Translations under genes and position numbers: made by a program
NCBI GenBank assembly: GCA_006937955.1
Contig: SSNP01000171.1
Coordinates: forward strand, 141,638 to 205,637
Direction: 5' to 3'
Origin: Pachypanchax playfairii
Lineage: Eukaryota > Chordata > Actinopteri > Cyprinodontiformes > Aplocheilidae
Length of the DNA: 64,000 bases
Shown: positions 23,255-35,092 of the stretch, piece after piece
Position numbering within the stretch: position 1 is the stretch's first letter
Layout: each line of letters opens with the position of its first letter
The notes under the pieces: model-generated
The model's input: only the letters and a program-made list of their open reading frames with translations
What the model was told of the DNA's origin: nothing
Database searches by the model: none

Positions 23255-26200
23255 AACAAGGCCTTCAGCACTCAGGACGCCAGGCTTGCATGCGCTCCGA
23301 TTCCTCACCCAAACCAACTCTGGCCCCTGATCCTCTCCGAACGCTCCTCCCCCGAGAAGGTCAACAAAATCCCAGAGGCTTGGAAGCAGCTGCTCTGGAG
23401 TGAAATGTGCTGCCTAATGTCAAAAAGTCTTGGTCCTCAGACAGGAGAAACACACAACTGAAACATGAGCGGTCTCTGTTTAGTGTGTGATTTGAATTTT
23501 ATTAAATTTGATTTTTGAATAAGTCCAAAACGTTTCCAATGAGATACCCAAAAAACCTGAGTCTGACATGATGACCTGTATGTGATTGGATGTTCAATAA
23601 GTTAAATAATTTTTGTATCTATTCTAAACTTAATTTAGCTTCCATTACTTTATTTTCACTTGATGAATCAACCCAAAATATCACTTTTTCTTCTCTTTAG
23701 ATATTTCAAGAGAAATGTTGATGCAAATGCAGATTATAAGTATTGCAAACACTTGTTTTGATGAAGGATGATTACTTCTAAGAATTAATAAATGCAAATA
23801 AAAGGCAGAGCAGATCTTTTTAGACACTGCAGATTTGGTATTTAAAACATTCTAGAATATTCATGCTGAATATTCAAGCCTTTAAGATCCTCTAACATTC
23901 CTTGTCTTTGGCTAAAAGTGATAATTGCTAATGAAAAAAACAGTCGTCATATACTTTAAAAACTATATTTCCCTGCACTGTGTGTAGCTTTTACTGGGAT
24001 TAAGTTTCTTTTCTAACAACATTTTTGGAGGAAATAGGCCCCTTGATGATAATGTGTCAATGTTCTCATCATTTAAAGGTCAGGGCAATCTCTATGCTTC
24101 CTCCTCTATGCAGTTAAATGTGGGAAAGGTATAAATTATTACTTTGTTGAGTCTGTAAATGACATTTGTTTATATTTGTGGTCTTGATGTCTAATGATGA
24201 TCATCTTCTGGAGCTTGTAGTTTGCCCTGCATTTTATTTACTTGCTGCGTATTCATATTCGATTTGGGAAAACAGCTCAAGCCTTAAATCTTTGCAGGTG
24301 TGTAAGTGCCCCTAGTTCATGAATAACTCTTGCTTTAAGATACTGAGAGTGGATTCGGGCAAAGCGGGGGACATAAATCTAAGGCTGACACCCTCAGTGA
24401 AAGTCATTAGTCAGCCGTCACCGACCCTGGCTCACTGCCATGTCACGGAAACCACTGCTCTCTGATCACCGCCGCCCTCGTCTTTCTCTCCCTGCTGTCC
24501 TAACAAGCCCAAATCCCGCTCTGTCATCGTCTCAAATCTCTGATGGACCTAATGAAATCAAGATTGTTTTTGTTTATGCAGCCTGTTTAGTAAACCTCAT
24601 TTCATTGGTTTACCCTACTGTTAAGACCCCCCTAAAAACTCTTCATAAGAGTGTAGGAAGAGGCCACAAAAGTATTAAAATATTAATATTCATTACAGCC
24701 TCAATTCAAACCAAAACTAATTCATCTATTTAACAAACTAATGTTTTAAAGTTGATACAACAATGACTGTTTGACTTTATTTTCTTGTCTTATATTTGGT
24801 ATTATTGTCAGATTTCTATAGAATACATATATAAGATATGGTTATTGTGTTATTTGCTGATAGTTACAATGGTAATTGAACCCAAGGAAGCCTGAACTGC
24901 ACTGAATAGGCAACCTATACTGACCTCTGAAGCATTGGTTCAGGAGAGGAGAGGAGAAGGAGAACATTTTAAACAATTCTTCCTGTGACTGTGAAACAAG
25001 AGCCAAAGAGCCACTCAGCACACAAACCCCATTATCTACCCCTAGAATACTCCGATACATTCCCATCCCCTTAACACTCCAGCTTGGACTCACAAGGGTT
25101 TGATGTGGGGAAAAAAAATCTGAATTTTAAATCCTTCAAAATAAAAGACTATAAACTTCTCTGAATGGGATTTAATAGTTGTGGTGTATTTAAATAAAAC
25201 AAACAAGTACACTCAGCTGAGGGAGTTTTGTCAGCAATAAACAGACACTTTTAAGTAGTTTATCTTTCTACTGTGTCACAAGAACTGCTGGCACATCTCC
25301 AAAAGTCTCTCTTTGTTCTGTGGCTCTGTGTGGCTGAAACCAGGTCTTATTTGTCCCCTGTTGTCCCTCAAACATGTCCACACCACTTAGTGCTTCTCAT
25401 TGGAAACTGAAGAAGGAAAGTACCTCTGTATCTAACTCCATGCCTTCGTACTAAGCACAGACTGAAACTAATGCAAAGTTGTAAAGTTCATGACTTTGAT
25501 ATTTCTGACTCTGCCTTGGTAAAAGATTTCATGTTTATACTTATAGTATGGTGATTCTCATATAGACAAGCTGTTTGATATATAAGAAACAAGTGAAAAT
25601 ATGTTTTAAATTACTTCAAAATACCTCAAAAAATCCCCCATGGGCCTCGAAAACTTCACTGTCTGCCAGAAAGAGAATCCAAGCACCTTTTCTTTCTAAA
25701 CACTGAACTCATTGGTAAAACTTAACAATAAACCACAGTTAATACAAGGTTATTAATCATTTATTACTTTTTATAAAGAACACCCAGATGATAACTTTTT
25801 ACATTGTTTCGACATGCACAAGCACACAGAATGACCCCCAGAAAATCCACACCAAAATGTTGAGGCAAGCAACATGTTTACCAAACTGCAGCCAAATCTC
25901 CTGCAGCAGGGAAGTGAGGAAATGTTAACACAGTGCTGCTGCAAAGTTCAGAAGATTTTAGAAGGTTGTGTTGTACCTGAATATGATTGATGTCAGCAAA
26001 CCCTTAGAAACCAGGTGGGATAATTTGTTGTTATTTTCAGAGGAAAGGGGATGAAGTTGTTTTTTTTTTTTTCCACTCAGTTTCCAGTGAAATTCAGAAA
26101 AAAATACACACACTCTCTGCAGAGCTGGCTATTTCCATTTGCTTGGAGAAGAGTGTTCATCACATCCGACAATACTCGAATAGAGCGCTCTCCATCCCGG

Positions 26201-27107
26201 AGGACAGAGTGCTGGATGTTGTCTAATCCTGCACTGCGTGTGCATAATTGGAGAGTGCAGGGGTCAGACTGTGAATGAATCCAAACCTGGATCAATTCAA
26301 AATGCATTTCATTTCCCACACATGCAGTCCCCTCGTTGTCTGTCCAGCGGATTTTTATTAGATCACATTTAATCACTGGATTTGAGCGCTATCCGCCGCA
26401 GGACAGGCAGGAAATTAACTGCTTAAAAGAAAAGAATTACTCAAATTTGTCACAATGAATACAACTTAATTGTGTTCTAATCCTTCAGTGGCATTTTATT
26501 TGTAGACGCTAACCCAGACAATAAAAACTAAAGCTAAAAACAAGCCTGGAGCAATGTAATAATGTAAACATTGAGCTCGTATTTACGTGTGTGTTATCTT
26601 TGATGCTGAGTTTAAGCTGTTCTGAGCTGCAGGTCTGTGGCCTGCCTGCAGAAAGGGAAGGTGTTGGTGCCAAGAATAAATAAAATGTCATGTACCAAAC
26701 ACTGGGCATTACAGTAGGATGCTCTGATGAGGAAAACTTGGGAGGATTTCAGTGTATGAAGGGAATTTTTTGTTTATTTCCATCAAAGTCCTGCAAAGTA
26801 TCAAAGACAACAATCACACCTCTTTACATTGGCAGCTCTGCAACCAGCCAAGCTGCGCTCAGACAGACAACTGCATGGCCCACTCATTCGTTTTAATCGA
26901 GCTGTTATGTTGACATGGCAAGGGCGCCAACACAGAGCTGCTGGGGGAATAAACACAGGTTTGTTAAGCAAATGCTGGCGGAGGGTCGGTAGGTAAAACG
27001 CAATCTGACGTCAGTCGGCGTGAGTGTACAACGGCGCAAACAATCCTGCACAACATTCTCCTTCAGTCAGTGAGGTTTTACTCTACTGTCTCTCAAAATG
27101 ATTGCTG
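23255..27107. other. Non-coding DNA with possible regulatory blocks
   Basis: No exon recognised. Two repeat-free, GC-richer blocks, about 24290-24560 and about 26085-26400, stand out from the AT-rich background and are discussed as candidates for conserved non-coding elements. Confidence 0.35.
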
Positions 27108-27435
27108 TTTTTTTTTTTTTTTTTATAAATCTTTTTATTGAAAAATCAGAGATAGCAGCAGTAAATAGTCAGTGTACAAAAGATTTTCCTTTTTTTTTTA
27201 CATTTTTAATATATTTATTATATTCAAAACCAATCCCTCCCCCTACCCCGACTGAACCAAAGAAGAAAAGAAAAAAAAAAGGGATGATTATAAAATAACA
27301 GAAACTGTATCAATAATCAACATTAGTTTTGTGTTCGGTGGATACAGGTGTCAAAATGGACAGATTAAAACAGTAAATAGAAAGCTCAGCCTGTCTTCAG
27401 TGGTCTCTATGGCCAGCCAAGTGTGCCTTTGTGTG

Positions 27436-28200
27436 CTAAGATTGGAAGATCAAATCCATATAATTTTTATTTTTTGCAATGCTTGCGGGAGTTCTTGGAG
27501 GCCCCTGAAGTATGGATAAGAAGGGTTCCCAAACAGATTGAAATTTGTCAGAGCACCTAATAGCAAATTTGATCTTTTCCAAGTGCAGAAATAGCATGAC
27601 CTCCTTCAACCACTGAGCGACAGTAGGTGGCGCACTTGACTTCCATTGAAGTAAAATTTGCCTTCGTGCCAGCAGAGAAACAAATGCTATAACGTTCTGT
27701 TGTTTTTTGGTTAAATTTGCTTCCTCATTCGGTACCCCAAATAGTGCTATCATGGCACAGGGCTGTAAAGTGAGTCTAAAAACTTTTGACAGTACATCAA
27801 ATATGCCTGACCAGTAGTCTGTTAACAGATGACAAGACCAAAACATGTGAGTCAAATCTGCTACATTAGTATGACATCTGACACAATTGTTGTCGATATT
27901 TGGGTAAATGGAAGAGATCCTTGCTCTACTCCAGTGCAAGCGATGGACAACCTTAAACTGGATAAGATTTAGTCTTGCACACGACGTGCTACTGTTCACT
28001 CTTTTTAAGGCGTCAGCCCAAATGTGTTCTGAGATTTCAGTTCCAAGTTCGTTTTCCCAGTGATTTTTGATCTTGTCCAGGTTGACAGTGTCCGTTTTCA
28101 TGATGATTGAGTAACATTGTTTGGTAAAACCCCTCAGGGAGGGAGGAGTCTTCAAGATTGAGTCTATAAGTGATTCACTGGGAAGGGTAGGAAATTTCAC
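27436..28200 (-). pseudogene. LINE ORF2 C-terminal fragment (254 aa)
   Basis: An open 254-codon piece of the C-terminal region of an L1-type ORF2. It ends at the natural stop shortly before the 3' untranslated region. It contains CVRCHTNVADLTHMFWSC, a C-x2-C-x8-H-x4-C knuckle near the middle that is diagnostic of L1-like ORF2 C-termini and is thought to contact RNA. Residues 1-40 read in frame with the upstream reverse transcriptase pieces apart from intervening stops. The Met is internal, not a true start. No other enzymatic domain is present. Confidence 0.85.
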
Positions 28201-28423
28201 TCAGCTGTGGTTTCTAGCAAATTGACGAGCTTGGAAATAGCGAAACAGGTCCTTTTGCTGAAGCTCGTATTTGGTGCACAAATCATCAAAACAAGAAACC
28301 ATTAATATACAGATCACTAAACCACTTAATTCCTTTCCTACGCCATTTGATAAATGTGTGGTCAAGATTGGCTGGTATGAAGTTGTGGTTGTTACACAGT
28401 GGGGAATAACTCAAGAGTGTCCT

Positions 28424-29146
28424 TCAAGCCATGCTGCTTTCTGAATTGAAAGGGTTGGACGTGAACCTAGAAATCTTCATTGGAAGGTTGGATGAGATCA
28501 GAGCGAGAAGAGATGATGATATGCAGGACATGTACTCCATCTCACACCAATCTGTATCTGCAGACTGGATCCAGTATACAATTTTGTGGAAATTTGTTGC
28601 CCAATAGTAAGCTCTAAAGTTTGGCAGAGCCAGCCCGCCTTCCACCCCTGATCGCTGTAAGACGTACTTCTTAATTCTAGGGTTTTGACCTTTCCATATG
28701 AATCCAGATATAAGTTTGTCAAGTTTACAGAAGAAAGCCTTTGGCAAGAAAATAGGAATGCTTTGAAATAAGAATAAAAATTTTGGCAAAACATTCATTT
28801 TAATGCAGTTCACTCTGCCTGTCATGGTTAAATGTAAAACATCCCATCGTTGCAAATCTGAGTTCAATTTAGACATGAGTGGTGCAAAGTTTGCATTGAA
28901 GAGGTTATTAAATGAAGGTGTTATATTGATACCTAAATATTTAAATCCTGATCTAGAAATATGAAATGGTAAAGCATGGTCTGGGATTTGCATTGCCAGT
29001 TTGTTTATGGGGAAGCATTCACTTTTTGTTAAATTAAGTTTATATCCTGAGAGCTGACCGAAATTGTGCAACACTGACATTAATGCGTTGTTAGAATGCA
29101 ATGGATCTGATATGTAAAGCAATAAATCGTCTGCGTACAATGACAA
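28424..29146 (-). pseudogene. LINE reverse transcriptase, palm/thumb fragment
   Basis: A 240-codon piece starting just before the catalytic YADD box (MSLYADDLLLYISD), the metal-binding motif of reverse transcriptase. It continues through SGYKLNLTKSE and GFKYLGI to the thumb/connection region (GGLALPNFRAYYWATNFHKI). These motifs occur in this order in L1-type elements. A frameshift separates it from the fingers/palm piece upstream on the minus strand, which overlaps it at 29080-29146. Confidence 0.88.
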
Positions 29147-29406
29147 CTTATTCCAATCCTACATCTTCTAATACCTCTTATTAATGGAGTTGATTTGAGA
29201 GCCAGGGCTAGTGGTTCTATGGCAAGTGTGAATAGCAGTGGGCTCAAAGGGCAGCCCTGTCTGGTGCCCCTAGACAGAGGAAAGTTTTGGGAGCAGATGA
29301 GATTTGTAATAACTGATGCACCGGGGGAAGAGTAAAGCAGATGAATCCACTTGAGGAATGTTTTACCAAAACTAAATTCCTTGAGAGTATAAAAGAGAAA
29401 ATCCAT
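29080..29406 (-). pseudogene. LINE reverse transcriptase, central palm fragment
   Basis: It carries SRGTRQGCPLSPLLFTLAIE, the conserved reverse transcriptase motif with the GCPLSPLLF core, followed by EPLALALK. The frame then runs out of register just before YADD, which continues in another frame. One base change of length explains the break. It belongs to the same element as the flanking fragments. Confidence 0.88.
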
Positions 29407-29410
29407 TTCT

Positions 29411-29745
29411 ACACAATTTCTGGAACATCGGTTGTTGGGGGGCTGTATAGCACATTTAAGAGACGTCTTATGTTTGAAAATAAATGCCTGTTTTTAACAA
29501 AACCTGTTTGGTCAGGTGATATGATATGTGGCGGTGGTTTTTCCAAACGTGTCGCTAGTAGCTTAGAGAGGATTTTAATATCTGTGTTTAAAAGGGATAT
29601 TGGTCAGTATGATCCACATTTAGATGCCTCCTTGCCTGGCTTTAACAAAAGGGTTATGGTTGCTTCATTAAGAGAGTCTGGTAATTTGCCCTTTGACAAA
29701 GCATCATCAAACATGTCCAGCAGCAGCGGGGCTAGTTGTTTAGAG
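29411..29745 (-). pseudogene. LINE reverse transcriptase fingers fragment with stop
   Basis: The minus-strand frame without an internal Met reads GSY*PISLLNTDIKILSKLL and continues into LATRLEKPPPHIISPDQTGF. This is the motif '(S)YRPISLLN.D.KILAK' to 'DQTGF' of L1-type reverse transcriptase. The stop lies where Arg is expected, which a CGA-to-TGA change would produce. The frame is continuous with neither neighbour. Confidence 0.8.
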
Positions 29746-30323
29746 AATTTTTATAAAAATCAATCGGGAAGCCATCAGGCCCTGGAGATTTACCATTTTG
29801 CATGGCCGAGATGGCAGAACTGATTTCCCTCAATTCAATTGGTTCATCCAGACGTTCTCTTTGATTGGAAGATAAGGTAGGGACTTCTAGATTTTTGTAA
29901 AAATTATGAAACAGTGTTTTGTCCTTTAAAGATTCTGAACTGTATAAACCAGAATAAAAATCTTTAAAAATATGATTAATTTTTAAGGGGTCTGTTGTGG
30001 TCCTTCCCATTTTATCTTCAATTTCTGATATAATCTGCGCCGCCGATTTAGACTTAAGTTGATGTGCCAGAAGGCGTCCCGATTTTTCCCCATGCTCATA
30101 ATATAACCCTCGTGATTTCTTAATAAGTCGTTCCGTTTCAGATGTAGATATGAGGTTGTACTGTGTTTGTAATGATATTCTTTCCTTATGAAGTGATGAT
30201 CTTGGAGATGTGGAGTTTTCCTTATCTAATTCAAATATGGTTTTAATCAGCTGTTGTTTTTGTTTATTTCTTTCCTTATTAATGTAAGAAGAGTATGCTA
30301 TTATTTCTCTTCTAAGATAAGCT
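29732..30323 (-). pseudogene. LINE ORF2 linker and start of reverse transcriptase
   Basis: Reading from 30323 downward, the frame gives KAYLRREIIAYSSYINKERN, then LYYEHGEKSGRLLAHQLK, and ends with NGKSPGPDGFPIDFYKN. The last is the first reverse transcriptase motif (KSPGPDGF). The first residue pair is directly interrupted by the TTAA-type transposon at 30328. A stop after FYKNSLNN breaks the frame. Confidence 0.85.
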
Positions 30324-30327
30324 TTAA

Positions 30328-31452
30328 AGGGGTTATGACATCAAAATGCACTTTTTTGAGTTTTCTGGGGTATATCATGATGTGTTGTGCACTGATGAGG
30401 CCATGTGAACGTCCAAAGCGAGTATCAAAGTTCCCGTTTGTGGGCGGTCCGCTTTGTTTCATATTTAAAGAATGGTTGAATCGGAAAGCACCATTTTTTC
30501 CTACGTGGCATTTCATCCTACGTATTTCATAGCGTCCAATAACAGTGCACAGTAAAGTAAACAGTCCCCCCCACCCCCCACCCCCCACCCCCAGCCCATA
30601 CACCGTTAGCTGCGTTGCGCTAGCTTGTGCTGCTGCACTTGAGAAGAGATGACTACGCAAACGGGGACATGTTGTGTCCAAGGATGCTCAACCCACGCTG
30701 GAAGTTTCCACTCACTCCCGAAGGATGAAAAAACTAGAGAGGAGTGGCTGAAGTTCATTTATGGAGAAGTGCCACGCAGTTATAACCTCAATTTGAGAAT
30801 ATGTTCAGCTGACTTCACGGAGGACTGCTTGAATTCAAGTTGGGATTGTCAAAGAACTGATTTTAATTAAAAATTCTTTACCAACCCTGAAGGAGGCGAC
30901 CACAAAGTCAATACCCGTAAGTTTATTTATTTAATAAAATGCTGCCTTGCCTGATGAACGTTTGTTCGTGGTCTGAAGAGTTCATGATGCTGGCATGTGA
31001 TAGCAGCTCTAGCAACAATGTCCGTGAGCAACAGGTTTATCATATCATATTGTGAATCTATTTTCATTGATAACATCTGACAGCACTGTTTATTCGCTCA
31101 TGTGATTAGTTGAGTTTTATGTGTTCACCCCTCCGTCTTCCTCAGAAGACGTTTCAGGCTCGAACATATACGGTTGTAAACGTCCACTCGCCATGTTACT
31201 GGACTGTTGACGGAGCCGAGAAGAAAGGCTTGCTGCGGGCAATGGTTGTAGCCAATCAGAGCGAAGTCAGCCAGGGAGACCCACATATCATTAACGAAAG
31301 GAACCGTGTTGCTGAGAAGAGGATTCTGTCCTGCCCGTACACCCCCGCCGTGTTAGTTTTTTAATCAAATTCTTTTGAGAGTTGACATATGCAGGCATAT
31401 CTACTACATGAAATAGCTTTACGCCAATTTAAACAGTGATGTCATCTCACCT
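30328..31452 (+). mobile_element. TTAA-type (Kolobok-like) DNA transposon, 1125 bp
   Basis: It interrupts the LINE between the codons for WETF and KAYL, so both ends are fixed by the broken reading frame. The flanks are TTAA at 30324-30327 and GTAA at 31453-31456, a TTAA duplication with one change. The termini AGGGGTTATGACATCA and, inward from the right, AGGTGAGATGACATCA match at 13 of 16 bases. A TTAA target, AG-starting ends and a THAP-domain first exon are the known hallmarks of Kolobok elements. A C-rich tract lies at 30565-30593. The catalytic part is missing, so the copy is non-autonomous. Confidence 0.7.
30649..30870 (+). pseudogene. THAP-domain exon of the TTAA-type transposon
   Basis: A 73-codon frame starts MTTQTGTCCVQGC and continues to CSTHAGSFHSLPKDE. 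The C-x2-C pair (CCVQGC), the invariant-type Trp in REEWLKFIYG and the second pair around ICSADFTEDC outline a C2CH THAP DNA-binding domain. In the last pair the usual His (CSxHF) is Asp (CSADF), so zinc binding is probably lost. The frame ends soon after. A GTAAGT donor-like site at 30918-30923 and a CTTCCTCAG acceptor-like site near 31137-31145 suggest an original intron. It sits inside the transposon at 30328-31452. Confidence 0.7.
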
Positions 31453-31457
31453 GTAAA

Positions 31458-31913
31458 GGTTTCCCATAGCAGTGATGGGGATACATCATCATTTTTATTT
31501 GTTTCCAGAAATCTCTTTATGGCTAATTCAATTGAGGTACAAAATGTGTTATCTAACAACAGTGTAGTAATAAAACGCCATTGAGACCGACAATTGTAGT
31601 TTTGGTGAAAAATGAGATTCATTACTATGGGAGCATGGTCTGATTCTACAATGGCCGAATATTCAACTGTCTCTACTGAATTCAGAAGTCTCCTGTCAAT
31701 AAAAAAGTAATCGATCCTAGAATAAGTACGATGCACATTAGAAAAAAAAGAGAATGTCTTACTATGGGGGTTGAAATGTCGCCACGGATCCACACATGCT
31801 GTAAGATTGAAAAATTCTGAGAACTTACCAGCCATTTTAGAGAGGGTTGGCGCTTTGGGATTAGATCGGTCTAAATTAGGGTTCATTACGCAATTAAAAT
31901 CTTGATTCTGGAT
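31458..31913 (-). pseudogene. LINE endonuclease C-terminal fragment
   Basis: The minus-strand frame runs QDFNCVMNPNLDRSNPKAP, then FFSNVHRTYSRIDYFFIDRR and VESDHAPIVMNL. GDFN, SRIDYFFI and SDHAPI are the late motifs of apurinic-like endonucleases of LINEs; the His of SDH is catalytic. The early motifs are absent because the element is truncated here. The frame runs into LLWETF, where the DNA transposon interrupts it. Confidence 0.88.
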
Positions 31914-31915
31914 AA

Positions 31916-33246
31916 TGGATTTTATTTCATATTTGTAGTTTAAACTTTAGATAATCAAATGTCAAACCTTTTTTTTTTACTTTTTTTATAATTTTGTGTA
32001 CAAACAAAACAAAAACAAATCTTCAAATAACAATAAAAAAAAAACTAAAAATCAGAAAAAAAAATTGAATAATTCATTTTCAAACTTCCACTTCCGTGTT
32101 TGCCATAATATTCATTAATAATCAATAACTGAACAGCTCTTTGTTTTCAGTGTTTCCTCTGTTGTCAATTTTTTTGATCACTGATATATTTTAGTTTATC
32201 AAAACAAATCTCTTATTTACCATCTGGTGTCTTGGGGGCCCCAAGCAACTGCCTACCTTGCCTGTTGACAAACAACGTTTCTGATAGCAACAGCAAAAAA
32301 AAAAAAATTACATCATCCACCCTGCTCCTCAGCTTCTGACAGCCACTGCACAGTGAATCAGTCGAGGGTTTTAGATTCAACTCACATCATTTTTGAAGTG
32401 TTTTGGCATTAAAGATGATTTTGAGTCCTTTTATCAAGTGATAAAAATAAAACTGGTCACAAGTTGGAGAGAACAAACTGTGGATTCATTCTGGTAGAGT
32501 TTAAAACACGTAACCACAGTCTTCATAAGCTTTGAGGAGGTGATGGTGGCTTTTCAAGTCCTTCTGGAGTTTCCCCACTTTGAGGAAGTTAACTCAGAGC
32601 TTGATGAACCTTCTTTTCTGAAATACCCCTTCAGGAAACTATGAAAAGAGAGAACCAGTGGTAAAGACGAGGTAAGCTGAGGACATGGAATAAATGACAG
32701 CCAGGAATCTTACCAGTCAGAAAAGCTAAACCTATGAAGAGGAATAAAGCAAACAGCTGCCAACAACTGAGCCAAGGCTGACGAGGTGACATGAAGAAAA
32801 TTACATCCAAAACTAAAAGATGTGGAAAAAATACTTATTGCAATGTGCAGGTCATGAAAACTTAAAAGAAAGAGAATGAAAAAAGCAAGATGATGTATAT
32901 TTCAAAGAGATAAAAAGCTTCATATTCTATTAAGCCTTTCAGTTAAGATTGCAGTAAAAGACTTGAGTCTATAAGCCTAATTTCAATAAAAGACAATAAC
33001 ATGGACCTCTGTGACCCTTACTGTACGATCACAGCTGACCTCAGAACACAAGAGTAATCTATTATAGAATTTGTTTTTCTCTCACAAAGAAATGACGTAA
33101 ACCACTCTGTATTCATTCTATGCAGGCCATCATGACCACTTGTAAAGCTCAAAACACAGCCGTTGCTCACAGTATCAAATGTAGCATTAAGGTCAAGTTA
33201 TTTTATTCTGTCCAGATTTCCTCTAATATCATGCACTGCCCATAAA

Positions 33247-33248
<2 letters not shown>
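31916..33248. other. AT-rich non-coding DNA
   Basis: Poly-T and A-rich runs near 31969-32060 and an A-run near 32295-32308. No gene recognised. Confidence 0.45.

Positions 33249-33288
<40 letters not shown>
33249..33288. repeat. (CT)n(GT)n microsatellite
   Basis: About fifteen TC dinucleotides pass directly into a short GT run. Confidence 0.95.
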
Positions 33289-33770
33289 TATGAATGAAAC
33301 TTGATCCAAGTTCAAGTTTTGTACTTAAATATAAAAATTGGTTGAAGTGTTTACTGTTGACATTTAACTTAAACTGGTTTTCAGGTGGACTTCTTTGGAA
33401 AGGCTGTGAAAAAATAGATAGATGTATGTAGACAGTATGGAGACACGCAATTGAATTCTTGTTGAGATAAATGTTTGTTTTAGGAGGGCTAAGACCAAAG
33501 ATGAATGCCGACTTTTCAAAACAACTTTAAATTCTGTAGCAATCCTTGGAAATAATGTTTTCTAAAACTCTATACAGCTGTCAATTTAGAATTGCACAGT
33601 TAAATCACTTTGGATGATCTTACTAGCTTGGTGGCTGATTAGTGCACCTGTTCAGTCAGAACTAAACTTCATCCACAACTTTGTCCGAACTGAGGTAATT
33701 CAAAGAGCTATGTATCCACAATGTAAGATGTGAATATTTCATTAGTTTTTAACAAAAGCACATTTCACTT

Positions 33771-34200
33771 TAAAGACTCCAATGAAAATTGTTTTTGGGG
33801 TTGTTGACAGGTACTTGTGGCATTTTTCTGATGCTAGAGGACATATAAGAAAATTAAGCTCACAATTGTATTTCTACATTAAAATTGTTGTGAATTAGTA
33901 GCAGATGGAAACATGCAGCCTAAAACAGACTGGATTTGTGACAGAAAACTCCACTGGGCTTAGGTGTCAAGCCCCAACTCTGCTAGCTTTAAGCTAGCAG
34001 TAGTGCTAGCGTAAACAGAGAGTACTCAGCAACAGGTAGGGGCGGGGGGCATCCTCCGCGCCAACGGTTCTGCCCACATCACAGAGGTGAATTGCTAATG
34101 AGCTACTGCTGCTATACAGAAACTACTTCCTAGAAAATGACACAAGATTTGTGATTTTGGGTGAAATTGCCATAATCATGATTTAAAGACCACTGAGATG
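33771..34200 (+). repeat. Dispersed repeat 'R1', copy 3 (longest)
   Basis: It shares the TTTTTCTGATGCTAGAGGAC core and the AAAATTAAGCTCACAATTG segment with the copies at 6.8 and 16.4 kb, and the GCTAGCGTAAACAGAGAG segment with the latter. It extends further downstream, ending near ATTTAAAGACCACTG. The start also carries TTAAAGAC, so a short terminal repeat is possible. No coding capacity. Confidence 0.65.
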
Positions 34201-35090
34201 CTTTAAAATAACTCAAGAGATGATCAAAATGGGTCTTAAAGATGTTTTAGCTTTTAAGTCCTTTTAGCTTTTCACAGAAATTGTCAAGCTACAGAGTTTT
34301 GAAAGGGTCATAACTTTCTAAGCTGATAACACTGTGGGTATAATAAATACTATGTATTTTTTTCTTAAGAAAGATACAAAATTAAATGCAGATTTAAATC
34401 CTTTGGAACAGCAAAGACACCTAATATTTTGAACCTCAATTAAAAAGCAACTCACCCTCAAAACAGCTTTTTTTCTGCAAATAAACTGTATTAGTGGGTC
34501 TTTACCAATACAACCTTTCAGTTTCTGGGTATTTTTTTACAATTTCATGTAAACTTGTTAAATTCTACACTTTTTGGTCTAAAAACGTCTTAGTGCTGCC
34601 CTCTTAGGGTGGTTATTGCATCTGGTGAGTTCCTCTTTAAAGAGAAAATCAAGCTGTCAGCTTAATTAGACAATGACCTGTTCTAAAATTTAGTTTTTAA
34701 TTTAAAAAATGTGTTTTTCACGTTGCTAAAATGATTGTGTATATATTTTTTCAATGTTAGAAACCACACTGCTTTGAATTTTAAGTCACCATGAATTTTG
34801 TTTATTTTTTCTTGTAGTTTTCTTGGTTTTAAATTGAGAAAATGAATTTATTTTGAAGAATTAATTTTATACTGAATCACAGGTTGCTCAACGTTGCACT
34901 TTAACTCAAGTTTCTACACAAGTGCCACGACTTAGTTTGAAACTTATTTCAATTATCAGTAACCCTTGAAGAAGAATAAGCAATAAGCATGACACAGATA
35001 AACAGTTCTCATGTCCAACTGTGTTAGAATATTAATGAGGAAAAAAAAAACAATCAGAAACTGTCTAGAAACACAGATACAAGCTATATA
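34201..35090. other. AT-rich non-coding DNA
   Basis: Nothing recognised. Confidence 0.45.
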
Positions 35091-35092
35091 TA

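Larger units (their letters stand above)
27108..31915 (-). mobile_element. 5'-truncated L1-type LINE, split by a transposon
   Basis: The minus-strand element ends in a 17-base poly-A (a T run at 27108-27124 on the plus strand). In order from 5' to 3' it encodes an endonuclease C-terminus, a linker, a reverse transcriptase and a Cys-His C-terminal domain. Frameshifts and stops break it into at least five pieces. The left-most homology starts at QDFNCVMNPN, inside the endonuclease, so the copy is 5'-truncated. A DNA transposon occupies 30328-31452. The order and motifs fit teleost L1/Swimmer-type elements. Confidence 0.9.

Noticed and set aside
27108..27124. Clean LINE target duplication across 27.1 and 31.9 kb
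   Set aside because: AAAATGATTGCTG near the left and AAAATCTTGATTCTGG near the right are similar but only with a gap, so no exact duplication can be claimed.
29341..29823. 160-codon plus-strand frame
   Set aside because: Antisense shadow of the LINE reverse transcriptase, whose motifs read on the minus strand.
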